From Planctomycetota bacterium (GTDB lineage Bacteria > Planctomycetota > Brocadiia > SM23-32), in NCBI GenBank assembly GCA_030604585.1, contig JAUVVP010000013.1:1-12297 (forward strand): a stretch of 12,297 bases of DNA, written 5' to 3'. The translations under genes and the position numbers were made by a program. The notes beneath the pieces were generated by a model. That model saw only the letters and a program-made list of their open reading frames with translations, was not told the origin of the DNA and searched no databases. Position 1 is the stretch's first letter, and each line of letters begins with the position of its first letter. Positions 1 to 7,768 of this stretch are shown piece after piece.

Positions 1-215
1 AAGTTGGAGTCCTGTTCCTGGGCGGGCTGGCCGCGCTGGCCGGGCCGGAGGTGAACCAGCCGGTCCTCAGGCAGATGGGCGACCTTCTGTCCACCATCAG
101 CGGCATCCCCTGCGATCTGGGCAGCATCCGGCCGGAGAAGCGCCGCTCAGACCTGGAGAAGTGGGCAGAGACCGTCAGGAAGATCGGCCTGCCTCTCGAA
201 CTCCCCGCCGCATAG
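1..215 (+). CDS. C-terminal fragment of an unidentified protein
   Basis: An open frame runs in from the left edge, with the first whole codon at position 3, and stops at TAG 213-215, giving 70 residues of a C-terminus. It starts with a small hydrophobic stretch (VGVLFLGGLAALAG). A polar, probably helical segment follows, containing DLGSIRPEKRRSDLEKWAE, and the end is LPLELPAA. The 'L..ISG...DLG...PEKRR...L.KW' spacing faintly recalls the ends of HEAT-repeat proteins, where a short helix with a Trp follows an RR pair, but this is a weak resemblance and I do not assign a function. The codons are GC-rich like the neighbouring genes and no stop interrupts the frame, so it is probably a genuine coding end. 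It is convergent with the importer operon. Confidence 0.6.
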   Translation, partial: VGVLFLGGLAALAGPEVNQPVLRQMGDLLSTISGIPCDLGSIRPEKRRSDLEKWAETVRKIGLPLELPAA

Positions 216-237
216 GCGTCCCCAGAGCCGGGGCGCC
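215..237. terminator. Possible bidirectional hairpin between convergent genes
   Basis: GGCG-T-CCCC (215-223) can pair with GGGGCGCC (230-237) around a six-base loop, an 8-bp stem with one bulged T. It begins in the last base of the upstream stop codon and lies between two convergent genes, where a shared transcription stop is expected. Neither strand has a T tract after the stem, so it is not a classical intrinsic terminator. The rest of the gap, 238-299, shows nothing recognisable. Confidence 0.3.
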
Positions 238-299
238 GGTGCACCTGCCTCCAGCAGCCGTCCCCGCTGCCACTCACGCCGTTCCACCTGCCAACGCCC

Positions 300-1271
300 T
301 CAGGCCTTGAGACAGCGCACGAAGTGGCCGGGGCCGACCTCCCGCAGCTCCGGCACAGCCTGGCGGCACCGCTCCTCCGCCACCGGGCAGCGGGGGTGAA
401 AGGGGCAGCCGGCCGGCATGCCGACCGGTGCGGGAGCATCTCCCCTCAGGTCCCGTTCGCGCCTGGCCTTTCCGGGGTCCGGCGAGGGTATGGCAGCCAG
501 CAGCAGCTTCGTGTACGGATGGAGGGGCTCTCTGTAGAGCACGTCCCGGGGGGCGGTCTCGACGATGCGACCCAGGTACATCACCGCCACCTCGTGGGAG
601 ATGTGCTCCACGACGCCGAGGTCGTGCGAGATGAACAGGTAGGAGATGTGCCTCTCCTGCTGGAGGTCTGCCAGCAGGTTGATGATCTGGGCCTGGATGG
701 AGACGTCCAGGGCGGAGACGGGCTCGTCGCAGACGATGAAGTCGGGGTTCAGGGCCAGGGCGCGTGCGATGCCGACGCGCTGCCGCTGCCCCCCCGAGAA
801 CTCATGGGGATAGTGGTTCAGGTAGGCCGGCGAGAGGCCCACGCGCTCCAACAGCTCTCCCACTTTGACACGGCGCCGCCGGCCCCGGGCCGCCCCGTGC
901 ACAGTCAGGGGCTCGCCCACGATGCTCCCCACCGTCATGCGCGGGTTGAGCGAGCCGTAGGGGTCCTGAAAGATGATCTGCATGCGGCGCCGCAGGGGCC
1001 GCAGCCGGCCGCGCCTCAGAGAATGGACGGATATGCCGTCGAACAGTATCTGGCCCGCCGTGGGCTCCAGCAGCCGCAACAGCGTCCGGCCGGCGGTGGT
1101 CTTGCCGCAGCCGCTCTCCCCGACCAGTCCCAGTGTGCCGCCCCGCCGCACCTTGAACGAGACGCCGTCAACGGCCTTCACGTGATCCGCAACGCGTGAC
1201 AGGATGCCCCTGCGCACGGGGAAGTACTTCTTCAGGTCGCGCACCTCCAGCAGTATGTCCTGCTCAGGCAT
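300..1271 (-). CDS. oppF: Oligopeptide/dipeptide ABC transporter ATP-binding protein, OppF/DppF type
   Basis: This is the second of two cytoplasmic ATPases that power peptide import through the OppB/OppC channel. From an ATG at 1271 it is 323 residues, normal for OppF/DppF. Every ABC motif is present: Walker A GESGCGKT (51-58), Q-loop Gln102, signature SGGQ (159-162), Walker B FIVCDEP with Glu183, and switch His216. The C-terminal tail is the oligopeptide-transporter extension, starting at HPYTK (about 251) and carrying four cysteines, C289, C295, C302 and C320. DppD-type relatives bind a [4Fe-4S] cluster with such a set. An ATG six codons upstream (1289) is also in frame, but GAGGG lies 6 nt before the 1271 ATG, which overlaps the OppD stop by 8 nt. 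It is the last gene of the importer operon. The opp versus dpp name, and so the exact substrate, cannot be decided. Confidence 0.93.
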   Translation of the reverse strand: MPEQDILLEVRDLKKYFPVRRGILSRVADHVKAVDGVSFKVRRGGTLGLVGESGCGKTTAGRTLLRLLEPTAGQILFDGISVHSLRRGRLRPLRRRMQIIFQDPYGSLNPRMTVGSIVGEPLTVHGAARGRRRRVKVGELLERVGLSPAYLNHYPHEFSGGQRQRVGIARALALNPDFIVCDEPVSALDVSIQAQIINLLADLQQERHISYLFISHDLGVVEHISHEVAVMYLGRIVETAPRDVLYREPLHPYTKLLLAAIPSPDPGKARRERDLRGDAPAPVGMPAGCPFHPRCPVAEERCRQAVPELREVGPGHFVRCLKA

Positions 1272-2310
1272 CAGTTGCCCTCGTGGCATCGGTCACGCTC
1301 AGCCTGGCGGCGAGCGGGTTCCCTTGCTCCCAGTAGCCCTCAAGCCGGATGCAGGCCGCAAGGTGCGACGGCCTGATCTCCCGAAGCTCGGGGGCCATAG
1401 TGGCGCAGTCCGGCGCCGCCATGTGGCAACGCGGGTGGAAGCGGCATCCGGTGGGGAAACGGCGCGGGTCCGGCACCTGGCCCGGGATCACCTCCAGCCT
1501 CTCTCTTTGCAGCCCCAGCACGGGCAGCGACTTGAACAAGCTCACCATGTACGGATGCAGTGGACTGCCGAAGATGGACTTCGCGTCGGCGTGCTCCACG
1601 ATCTGGCCGGCGTACATCACGGCCACCCTGTCGGCGACCTCGGCGACCACGCCCAGGTCGTGAGTGATCAGCAGCACCGACATCCCCATCTCCTCTTGCA
1701 GGTCCCGCAGCAGGTCCAGGATCTGCGCCTGGATGGTGACGTCGAGGGCCGTGGTGGGCTCGTCGGCGATCAGCAGCGCCGGCCTCAATACAAGCGCCAT
1801 GGCGATCATCACGCGCTGGAGCATGCCGCCCGACATCTGGTGCGGATAATCGTCGAAACGGCTGGCGGCGTCCGGCATCCTCACCTTCTCCAGCAGCTCG
1901 ACGGCGAGCCGCCGGGCCTCCCGCCGGGAGACCGCCTGATGCGCCGTGATGGCCTCCACGATCTGGTTGCCCACGGTGAAGACGGGGTTCAGGGCGGTCA
2001 TCGGCTCCTGGAAGATCATGGCGATGCGCTCCCCGCGGATGCTGCGCATCTGCCGCTCGGGGAGCTGCAACAGGTCCTGCCCCTCCAGCAGGACGGTGCC
2101 GGAGACGATCCGCCCCGGCGGCGAGGGGACCAGGCGCATGATGGAGAGGGCCGTGACGGACTTGCCGCAGCCCGACTCCCCCACCAGGCAGAAGGTCTCC
2201 CCCCGGCCGATCCGGAAGCTGACGCCGTCCACGGCGCGGGCCACGCCATCCTCGGTGCGGAAGTGAGTCGCCAGGTCTCGGACTTCCAGAAGTGTGTCCG
2301 CCTCAGCCAC
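1264..2310 (-). CDS. oppD: Oligopeptide/dipeptide ABC transporter ATP-binding protein, OppD/DppD type
   Basis: This is the first of the paired cytoplasmic ATPases of the importer. From a GTG at 2310 it is 348 residues. Walker A is GESGCGKS (44-51), the Q-loop glutamine is Gln101, Walker B is LLIADEP with Glu184, and the switch histidine is His217. The signature is SGGMLQR (160-166), whereas OppD proteins usually read SGGMRQR; the core SGG is intact, so activity is expected. The tail has the same four-cysteine spacing as OppF (C289, C295, C302, C320). After the last Cys it continues about 28 residues further than OppF, ending in a low-complexity stretch rich in Ala and Thr. An ATG at 2349 would add 13 residues and overlap oppC by 32 nt without a visible Shine-Dalgarno sequence. 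The GTG has GAGG 5 nt upstream and follows the oppC stop by 7 nt, so I prefer it. Confidence 0.92.
   Translation of the reverse strand: MAEADTLLEVRDLATHFRTEDGVARAVDGVSFRIGRGETFCLVGESGCGKSVTALSIMRLVPSPPGRIVSGTVLLEGQDLLQLPERQMRSIRGERIAMIFQEPMTALNPVFTVGNQIVEAITAHQAVSRREARRLAVELLEKVRMPDAASRFDDYPHQMSGGMLQRVMIAMALVLRPALLIADEPTTALDVTIQAQILDLLRDLQEEMGMSVLLITHDLGVVAEVADRVAVMYAGQIVEHADAKSIFGSPLHPYMVSLFKSLPVLGLQRERLEVIPGQVPDPRRFPTGCRFHPRCHMAAPDCATMAPELREIRPSHLAACIRLEGYWEQGNPLAARLSVTDATRATDA
1278..1282 (-). promoter_or_regulatory. Ribosome binding site deciding the oppF start
   Basis: GAGGG, read on the minus strand, lies 6 nt upstream of the ATG at 1271 and inside the end of oppD. The alternative ATG at 1289 lies upstream of this site and cannot use it. 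Confidence 0.6.
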
Positions 2311-2315
2311 CTCTG

Positions 2316-2319
2316 CCTC
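2316..2319 (-). promoter_or_regulatory. Ribosome binding site favouring the GTG start of oppD
   Basis: GAGG, overlapping the oppC stop codon (TGAGG), sits 5 nt before the GTG at 2310. No comparable site precedes the alternative ATG at 2349. Confidence 0.45.
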
Positions 2320-3265
2320 ACTCGGTCCTGAGTTTGGGGTCCAGGGCATCGCGCAGCGCGTCGCCGAACACGTTGAAGGCCAGCACCAGCACGAAGAGCG
2401 CCCCCGCCGCGGCGGTCAGGTGCCACCAGACGCTCGGGTCGCGGGAAAGCTCCATCCGCGCCTCGCTGATCATCGTTCCCCACGAGATCGTCGTCGCCTC
2501 CACGCCGATGCCGATGTAGCTCAGCACGGCCTCGGACAGGATGATGCCGCTGAAGCCCAGGGTGAATGTGATGATGACGATGTGAAAGAGGTTGGGCAGG
2601 ATGTGGCGGAAGATGATCCGGGGCCAACCGGCGCCGAGCGCCCGCGCCGCCAGGACGTAGTCCGATTCGCGCAGCTTCAGAGTCTCGCCTCGCATCAGGC
2701 GGCACAGTCCCACCCAGCTCGTCACTCCCATGGCAATGCAGAGCTGCACGAGCCCCTTGCCCATCACCGACATCAGGGCGATCAGGAGCAATATCCCCGG
2801 AATGCACGCCAGCGTCGAGTAGATGTAGACGATGGCGTCGTCTATGAACTTGCCGAAATAGCCGGCGATGATGCCGAACAGAAGCCCCAGCGGGATGTAG
2901 ATGGCCGCCGTCAGGCCGCCGAGGATCATGGCCGTCCGGACGCCCTTGACCGCTTTGTAGAGGACGTCCACGCCGAGTATGTCGGTCCCCATCACGTGCC
3001 GGCCTCTGAGCGGGGGCGAATAGCTCTCCGCCTTGTCCGTAGCGCCGACGACCTTCAAGAAGATCCAGTCCACCAGCGTCCCCCACCTGTGGGTGGCGGA
3101 ATCACCGGAACCCAGCGTCTGCCGCACCGGGATGAAGTCCATCAGCCCGATGACCAAGTAGACCACGATGATGGCGAGGCAGACCATCGCCACCCGGTTG
3201 CGCCGCAGCCGGTGCCAGGCCTCGGCCCACAGCGAGCGCGCTTCCATGACTTGCGTCTCGTTCAT
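2318..3265 (-). CDS. oppC: Oligopeptide/dipeptide ABC transporter permease, OppC/DppC type
   Basis: One of the two inner-membrane channel subunits of the peptide importer, 315 residues, typical for OppC. It begins with a short cytoplasmic helix and a first membrane span (about 25-45), then a periplasmic loop of about 65 residues carrying the family motif [11 protein letters not shown] (90-100). The usual GRD of this motif is GVD here. The permease core of about five spans follows from residue 112. The EAA loop that docks onto the ATPases is seen at about 199-221 ([15 protein letters not shown], then IIFRH). The C-terminus [10 protein letters not shown] is the normal OppC ending (D-P-+-R/L). 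The ATG overlaps the oppB stop as ATGA, with AAGG 5 nt upstream, suggesting translational coupling and fixed stoichiometry. Confidence 0.95.
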   Translation of the reverse strand: MNETQVMEARSLWAEAWHRLRRNRVAMVCLAIIVVYLVIGLMDFIPVRQTLGSGDSATHRWGTLVDWIFLKVVGATDKAESYSPPLRGRHVMGTDILGVDVLYKAVKGVRTAMILGGLTAAIYIPLGLLFGIIAGYFGKFIDDAIVYIYSTLACIPGILLLIALMSVMGKGLVQLCIAMGVTSWVGLCRLMRGETLKLRESDYVLAARALGAGWPRIIFRHILPNLFHIVIITFTLGFSGIILSEAVLSYIGIGVEATTISWGTMISEARMELSRDPSVWWHLTAAAGALFVLVLAFNVFGDALRDALDPKLRTE

Positions 3266-4239
3266 CGCAGCCTTACCCGCGGGTCAACCAGGGTGTAGCT
3301 GATATCGGTCAACAGGTTGCCCAGGGCGAACAGCAGCGCCCCCAGGTAGACCATCGCGGCCATCACCTGCGTGTCGCCGTTGGCGACGGCCTCGACAGTC
3401 ATGTTGCCCAGTCCGGGGATGCCGAAGAAGTTCTCCAGCAGCAGCGAGCCCATGAACAGGAACGGGATCGCCAGCACCGTCCGCGTCAGCACGGGGATCA
3501 TGGCGTTCTTGAGGACGTGCTTGAACAGGATGAGGCGCTCGCCCAACCCCTTCGCCCTGGCCGTGCGCACGTAATCGCGGGTGATCTCTTCCAGCAGGAT
3601 CGTCCGGTAGAAACGCACGTCGCCTCCCAGGCCCTTCACCACCGCGATCAGTATCGGAAGGATCAGGAACCGCGCCGCGTGCGCGCCGCCCGCATAACCG
3701 TAGATGGGAAAGGACCTCATGTACTGCGCAAGCAGCAACTGCCCCGCAATGATGTAGACGAGAATGGAGATGGACATGAACCCCACGCAGACGACAACCG
3801 CCCCCAGGTCCAGGTAGGTTGCCCGGAAGTAAGCCACGCCGAGCGACAGGCAGATGCCGACAACGAGCCCCAGCACGAAGATGGGCACGGTGAGCGTCAG
3901 CGAGGGCACCATGCCCTCCCTTATCTTGCGCCCGATCTCCTCGTGAGTCTTCTGCGTGCGTCCAAACCGGAAGAGCAGGAGCTTCTTCATGTGGTTGACG
4001 AAACGCGTGTCGGTCAGGCGCTCGAAGCCCTTCGCCTCGCCGTGCCAGAACAGGCCCTTGTCCCACCCGCGGGTGTGTATCAGGTTCTGAATCTGCTTCT
4101 CGTTGGCATGACGGCCCAGTTCCTGCACGGCGCGCGCCTTGGGCGGAAACGCCACGTCAAAGAGCAGGAACGTAAACACGCAGACCCCCAGCACCAGGGG
4201 TATGGTGTAGAGGACGCGCCTGATGATGTAGGCCATCAT
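3262..4239 (-). CDS. oppB: Oligopeptide/dipeptide ABC transporter permease, OppB/DppB type
   Basis: The partner channel subunit to OppC. From the ATG at 4239 it is 325 residues. It has the classical OppB start MMAYIIRRVLYTIPLVLGV, with the first membrane span at about 8-30. A periplasmic segment follows, then FGRTQKTHEEI (92-102), typical of the loop before the core. The core spans run from about 115 onward. The EAA loop lies at about 218-241 (EITRDYVRTARAKGLGERL), then a conserved FGIPGLGNM (272-280), and the protein ends LVDPRVRLR. The open frame extends a further 68 codons upstream to 4443, but that part is a shadow of the binding-protein gene. The chosen ATG overlaps that gene's stop as ATGA, and a second in-frame ATG follows at once. 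Confidence 0.95.
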   Translation of the reverse strand: MMAYIIRRVLYTIPLVLGVCVFTFLLFDVAFPPKARAVQELGRHANEKQIQNLIHTRGWDKGLFWHGEAKGFERLTDTRFVNHMKKLLLFRFGRTQKTHEEIGRKIREGMVPSLTLTVPIFVLGLVVGICLSLGVAYFRATYLDLGAVVVCVGFMSISILVYIIAGQLLLAQYMRSFPIYGYAGGAHAARFLILPILIAVVKGLGGDVRFYRTILLEEITRDYVRTARAKGLGERLILFKHVLKNAMIPVLTRTVLAIPFLFMGSLLLENFFGIPGLGNMTVEAVANGDTQVMAAMVYLGALLFALGNLLTDISYTLVDPRVRLR

Positions 4240-6203
4240 GGTCGCACGCTCCCGGCGGGCCAGCCGCGCTTGAACGCCGCCAGCAGCAACGCCACCAGGG
4301 CGAGGGCGCCCGCCAACATCAGCAGCGCCTTGTAGTTGGGGCGGTTCCACTGCCGCCGCAGCCTTTCGCGCAGTTCGACGTCCACATCGCTGTACTTCAG
4401 GTAGCCGCCCGTCATGGCGTGCGGCTTGGAGTTCTTGACCCACCGATGGTGCAGGATATAGCTGACCGAATGAGTGCTGGGGATCCAGACGGCGTCCTCG
4501 ACGACGATGTCCACCATCCTTCTGATGATCTCCAGCCTCTCGGGCGTGTCCTCCATCGCCTTCATCTGCTCGAACAGCCGGTTGAACTCCGGGTTGTCGT
4601 AGGCGCTGGCGTTGGGGCCCGGCGCCTTGTTGGGGCCGTAGAGGAGCTGGAGGAAGTTCTCCGGGTCAGGGTAGTCGAGGATCCAGCCCACGCTGAACAC
4701 CTGGAGGCGTCCTTCGTGCGTCTTGCGCAGGAACTCGGCCCAGGTGTTGGTGACTACGTCCACATCTATTCCCAGCTTCTCCATGTCGTTGGCGAAGGCG
4801 AGGGCGAACTGCCGGGCGGCGGGGCCCGGGCGGCCGATGTCGTAAGTGACCTTCAGGCGGTGCCCGTCCGGGCCGATGCCGCCCGGGTAGCCGGCCTCGG
4901 CCAGCTTCCGGCGCGCCCTCTCCAGGTCGAACTGCTTGTAGGGGTTCCTGAAGTCCGGGTCATAGCCGAACATGCCCGGCGGCACGGGCCCCTGGGCGGA
5001 GATCGAGCGCCCGTTGTCGAAGTGCTCAATGCGCCACTCGGTGTCGTAGGCGAGGCTCATCGCCTGGCGCAGCTTCCTGTTGGTGCCCACCACGGGGTCC
5101 GTCATGTTGAACGCCACGTAATAGACGACCATCTCCGGGAACTTGGTCAGCCGGACACCCTTCCGCTTGAATTCGTCGGTCAGTTCCTTGTTTAGCGTGA
5201 TGGCCTCGGCGAAGTGGTCCTTGCTGATCCCGGAGCCGCCCCGATATCCCTGCTTGAAGTATATCCACGAGGGCTGGGCATCTCCGATGATGGTGTAGTG
5301 GACCTCGTCCACCAGGGGCAGCTTGCTGCCGGCCGCATCGAGCAGTCCCGCCTCGGCGTCGCCCGGTTCGCCTTCGTCCGGGTAGAACTCCTCCCGGTAG
5401 GTCGGGTTACGCTCCAGGACGAGCTTCCACCGCTTGCGCCACTCCTTCAGCCGGAACGGGCCGGTGCCGACGGGATGGTTCACGAACTCCTCGCCGTAAT
5501 ACTTGACCGCCTCGCCGGCCACGGCCGCCGTGTACGACATCTCCAGGGCGTACTTGAGCTGAGGGAACCGCTCCTTCAGCCGGATTTGCAGCGTGTAGAG
5601 ATCGAGTGCCTTGAGCCCCTCGATCGGCTGCCCGTAGTCCATCTCCTCCTCCGCGGCCGCCCTGTCCACCGATTCCTCGTGAAACTCATCCAGGCCGATG
5701 ACCTTGCCGGCCAGCAGCCACCAGCCGCGCGGGTCATTGGCATGGTCGGCCAGCCTCTTGATCGCGTAGACGAAGTCCTCGGCCGTCACCTCCCGGCCTC
5801 TGCCCCCGGTCTTCGTGAAGCACGGATCGTCCTGAAAGTAGACGCCCTTCTTGATCCTGATGGTGTAGGTCAGGCCGTCGTCGGAGACCTGCGGCAAGGA
5901 CTCCGCCAGACAGGGCTTCAGTTCGTACGGACGCTTCAGGTAGTGGTACTCGTAGAGCGAATCGTAGATCTGCGCGATGATGCCGCCGGAGAGCGTATCG
6001 CCGGCCTGCACGGGGTCCAGCCCGTGGGGGTCCTCCCCCACCGTTCCGTAGACTACCTTCTTTCCCTCGGCCGGCGGGTAGGGATCGTTGGAGCACCCCG
6101 CGAGCAGGACGGTGCACAGCAGTGCAGCGGCCCCCAATGCCGGGACCCATTTGAAGGCGAGTTCACGCAACTTCCGCCTCTGACTGCCGATGTAACGTGG
6201 CAT
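4236..6203 (-). CDS. Peptide ABC transporter substrate-binding lipoprotein (SBP_bac_5 family) with C-terminal membrane helix
   Basis: The extracytoplasmic receptor of the importer, 655 residues against roughly 500-550 usual for OppA/DppA. The N-terminus has a basic region (QRRK, 8-11), a hydrophobic core (about 19-34) and a lipobox LAGC with the lipidated Cys at 37, so a lipid anchor is expected. The family-5 fold follows: EDPHGLDP (57-64), SDDGLTYTIRIKKGVYF (107-123), HPVGTGPF (243-250), the RKLRQAMSLAYD segment (376-387) and YPDPENFLQLLYG (511-523). An acidic insertion (about 172-190) accounts for part of the extra length. Most unusual is a strongly hydrophobic C-terminal helix (about 626-644) followed by FKRGWPAG, which looks like a second membrane anchor. 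The ATG at 6203 lacks a Shine-Dalgarno sequence but lies just behind a good promoter. Upstream in-frame codons belong to pyk on another frame. It is the first gene of the importer operon. Confidence 0.92.
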   Translation of the reverse strand: MPRYIGSQRRKLRELAFKWVPALGAAALLCTVLLAGCSNDPYPPAEGKKVVYGTVGEDPHGLDPVQAGDTLSGGIIAQIYDSLYEYHYLKRPYELKPCLAESLPQVSDDGLTYTIRIKKGVYFQDDPCFTKTGGRGREVTAEDFVYAIKRLADHANDPRGWWLLAGKVIGLDEFHEESVDRAAAEEEMDYGQPIEGLKALDLYTLQIRLKERFPQLKYALEMSYTAAVAGEAVKYYGEEFVNHPVGTGPFRLKEWRKRWKLVLERNPTYREEFYPDEGEPGDAEAGLLDAAGSKLPLVDEVHYTIIGDAQPSWIYFKQGYRGGSGISKDHFAEAITLNKELTDEFKRKGVRLTKFPEMVVYYVAFNMTDPVVGTNRKLRQAMSLAYDTEWRIEHFDNGRSISAQGPVPPGMFGYDPDFRNPYKQFDLERARRKLAEAGYPGGIGPDGHRLKVTYDIGRPGPAARQFALAFANDMEKLGIDVDVVTNTWAEFLRKTHEGRLQVFSVGWILDYPDPENFLQLLYGPNKAPGPNASAYDNPEFNRLFEQMKAMEDTPERLEIIRRMVDIVVEDAVWIPSTHSVSYILHHRWVKNSKPHAMTGGYLKYSDVDVELRERLRRQWNRPNYKALLMLAGALALVALLLAAFKRGWPAGSVRP

Positions 6204-6218
6204 CAGGCCGACAAACGA

Positions 6219-6247
6219 TTGATAACAGAAGCCCGCGCACCTGTCAA
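6219..6247 (-). promoter_or_regulatory. Sigma70-like promoter of the peptide importer operon
   Basis: Read on the minus strand, a perfect -35 TTGACA (6242-6247) is followed after 17 bp by TATCAA (6219-6224), with TGT before it as in an extended -10. Transcription would start near 6212, leaving only about 8-10 nt before the ATG at 6203. That agrees with the missing Shine-Dalgarno sequence and implies a nearly leaderless mRNA. It separates the importer from the pyk cluster, although read-through from pyk is possible because no terminator is visible after pyk. Confidence 0.65.
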
Positions 6248-6256
6248 AGGCTGAGC

Positions 6257-6306
6257 GGAAACACAGAGAACCGGGAGAGACACAAAGACAAGAAGACAGC
6301 AAAGAG
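6257..6306. repeat. Purine-rich degenerate CACAGAG/GACA repeat tract in the pyk-importer gap
   Basis: The plus strand is almost free of T from 6257 to 6306 and repeats ACACAGAGAA, GAGAGACACAAAGACA and AGAAGACAGCAAAGAG, with a rough spacing of 7-10 nt. Its base composition is unlike the GC-rich coding sequence on both sides. It resembles the non-coding 'cacagagacacagag' elements dispersed in many Planctomycetota and related environmental genomes; this resemblance is from memory and is not proved here. No hairpin is evident, so it is not an obvious terminator for pyk. Confidence 0.35.
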
Positions 6307-6319
6307 TTCAATGTCGTTT

Positions 6320-7756
6320 CTACTCGAAGCGGTGGACCTTTAGCATGTCGCTGCCGCCAGGGGTGCCGGTGGAGGCACCTGCCACGTAGACGACCGTGTC
6401 CCCCAGTGCGGCCAGGTCCAGCTCCAGCAGCCGCTTTTGCCCACGCTCGATCATCTCGTCGGTGCTCTCGAAGACGTCCAGCTCCACGGCGCGCACGCCC
6501 CACACGAGCGCCAGTTGGCGGTAGGTCCTGGGGTTGGGCGTGAGCGCGTAGATCGGCGCGTCGGGGCGCCGCTGGGAGATGTAGCGCGCCGTGCTGCCGG
6601 TCATGGTGAAGGGCACGATGCCGGCGGCGTTCAGCTTGTCGGCGATCGCGCACGCCGCCTCGGCCAGGGCGTGCTGCCGGGCGCTGCCGGCCGCCTCCCA
6701 CTCCGGCGGGACCGGTCCCGGCTCCTCGCGGCGCAGCTCTTCGATCTTGCGCGCTATCCTGTCCATGACGCGGACCGCCCGCACGGGATAACGTCCTATG
6801 GACGTCTCGCCGCTGAGCATGACGGCGTCGGTGCCGTCCAGGATGGCGTTTGCCACGTCGCTGGCCTCGGCGCGGGTCGGACGCGGAGAATCCATCATGG
6901 ACTCCAGCATCTGGGTGGCGGTGATGACCGGAACGCCGAGCCGGTTGGCCATGCGGATGGTCTTCTTCTGCACGGCCGGCACGGACTCGGTCGCCATCTC
7001 GATGCCCAGGTCGCCGCGGGCGACCATCACGCCGTCGGCCACCTGGAGTATCTCTCGCAGGTTCTCCACCGCTTCCGGTTTCTCGATCTTGGCAATGACG
7101 GGGGTATGCGCCGCGGACGGGCCGCAGGCCTCGATCTCCTGCTTGAGCCGCCGCACTTCATCGGCCGTGCGCACGAAGCTCAGGGCGACGAAGTCCACGC
7201 CGAGTCCGAGGCCGAAGCGCAGGTCGCGGATGTCTTTCTCGGTCGGGGCGGAGATGCTCAGGTCCACGCCGGGCAGGTTGATGCCCTTATGCTGGCCAAG
7301 CTGTCCGCCGAAGGTCACCTTGCAGCGGGCGTCGGCCCCATCGGTGGCGAGGACGGTCAGCTCGATCAGCCCATCGCTCAACAGGATGCTGTCGCCCGGG
7401 CTGACGTCGGCGGCAAGGCGCTCGTAGTTGACGGGCACGGTCCCGGCCTCGCCCTCGAAGTCGCCGGCCCTCAGCACGACCTCGGCCCCCTCTTGCAGCT
7501 CAACCGGCCCGTTGCCGCGCAGGCGACCGGTGCGGATGCGGGGGCCCTGAAGGTCCTGCATGATGGCCACGGGGCTATCGGCCTCGGCGGCGGCTTCACG
7601 GATGGCGTCCACGTAGCCCGCGTGGCTCCGGTGATCGCCGTGGGAGAAGTTGAGCCGGAAGACGTCCACCCCGGCCTCGACCATGCGGCGTATGGTCTCG
7701 AGAGTGCCGCTGGCCGGCCCGACAGTAGCCACGATCTTGGTGCGCGTCGGTTGCAC
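6320..7756 (-). CDS. pyk: Pyruvate kinase
   Basis: Catalyses the last step of glycolysis in the cytoplasm, phosphoenolpyruvate plus ADP to pyruvate plus ATP. It is 478 residues, normal for the family. It opens with TRTKIVATVGPAS, then the active-site strand FRLNFSHG (33-40), with Arg34, Asn36 and Ser38. Next come DLQGPRIRTG (68-77), a B domain (about 80-165), IAKIE (221-225, catalytic Lys and metal-binding Glu225), ARGDLG (246-251, metal-binding Asp249), TQMLESM (281-287), PRPTRAEASDVANAILDGTD and SGET. The C-terminal domain ends GGSDMLKVHRFE. The residue that is Glu in K+-dependent and Lys in K+-independent enzymes (rabbit 117) is Arg73 here. The start is a GTG with GAGGGA 6 nt upstream, 10 nt after the preceding S41 gene; the longer open frame to 7909 is a shadow. 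It is the last gene of its cluster, and an unbranched operon with two peptidases is an unusual setting for pyk. Confidence 0.96.
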   Translation of the reverse strand: MQPTRTKIVATVGPASGTLETIRRMVEAGVDVFRLNFSHGDHRSHAGYVDAIREAAAEADSPVAIMQDLQGPRIRTGRLRGNGPVELQEGAEVVLRAGDFEGEAGTVPVNYERLAADVSPGDSILLSDGLIELTVLATDGADARCKVTFGGQLGQHKGINLPGVDLSISAPTEKDIRDLRFGLGLGVDFVALSFVRTADEVRRLKQEIEACGPSAAHTPVIAKIEKPEAVENLREILQVADGVMVARGDLGIEMATESVPAVQKKTIRMANRLGVPVITATQMLESMMDSPRPTRAEASDVANAILDGTDAVMLSGETSIGRYPVRAVRVMDRIARKIEELRREEPGPVPPEWEAAGSARQHALAEAACAIADKLNAAGIVPFTMTGSTARYISQRRPDAPIYALTPNPRTYRQLALVWGVRAVELDVFESTDEMIERGQKRLLELDLAALGDTVVYVAGASTGTPGGSDMLKVHRFE

Positions 7757-7762
7757 GCGTGT

Positions 7763-7768
7763 TCCCTC
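7763..7768 (-). promoter_or_regulatory. Ribosome binding site fixing the pyk GTG start
   Basis: GAGGGA, read on the minus strand and partly inside the upstream TGA stop, lies 6 nt before the GTG at 7756. It supports this start over any codon in the long upstream extension. Confidence 0.6.

Noticed and set aside
2294..3298. A 334-codon plus-strand open frame over oppC
   Set aside because: The translation is rich in His, Gln and Asp and has no recognisable fold, while the opposite strand encodes an unmistakable permease. It is a GC-driven shadow.
6204..6701. N-terminal extension of the binding protein to 6701
   Set aside because: It would overlap the end of pyk, place the signal peptide in mid-protein and cross the promoter. 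The lipoprotein signal fits a start at 6203.
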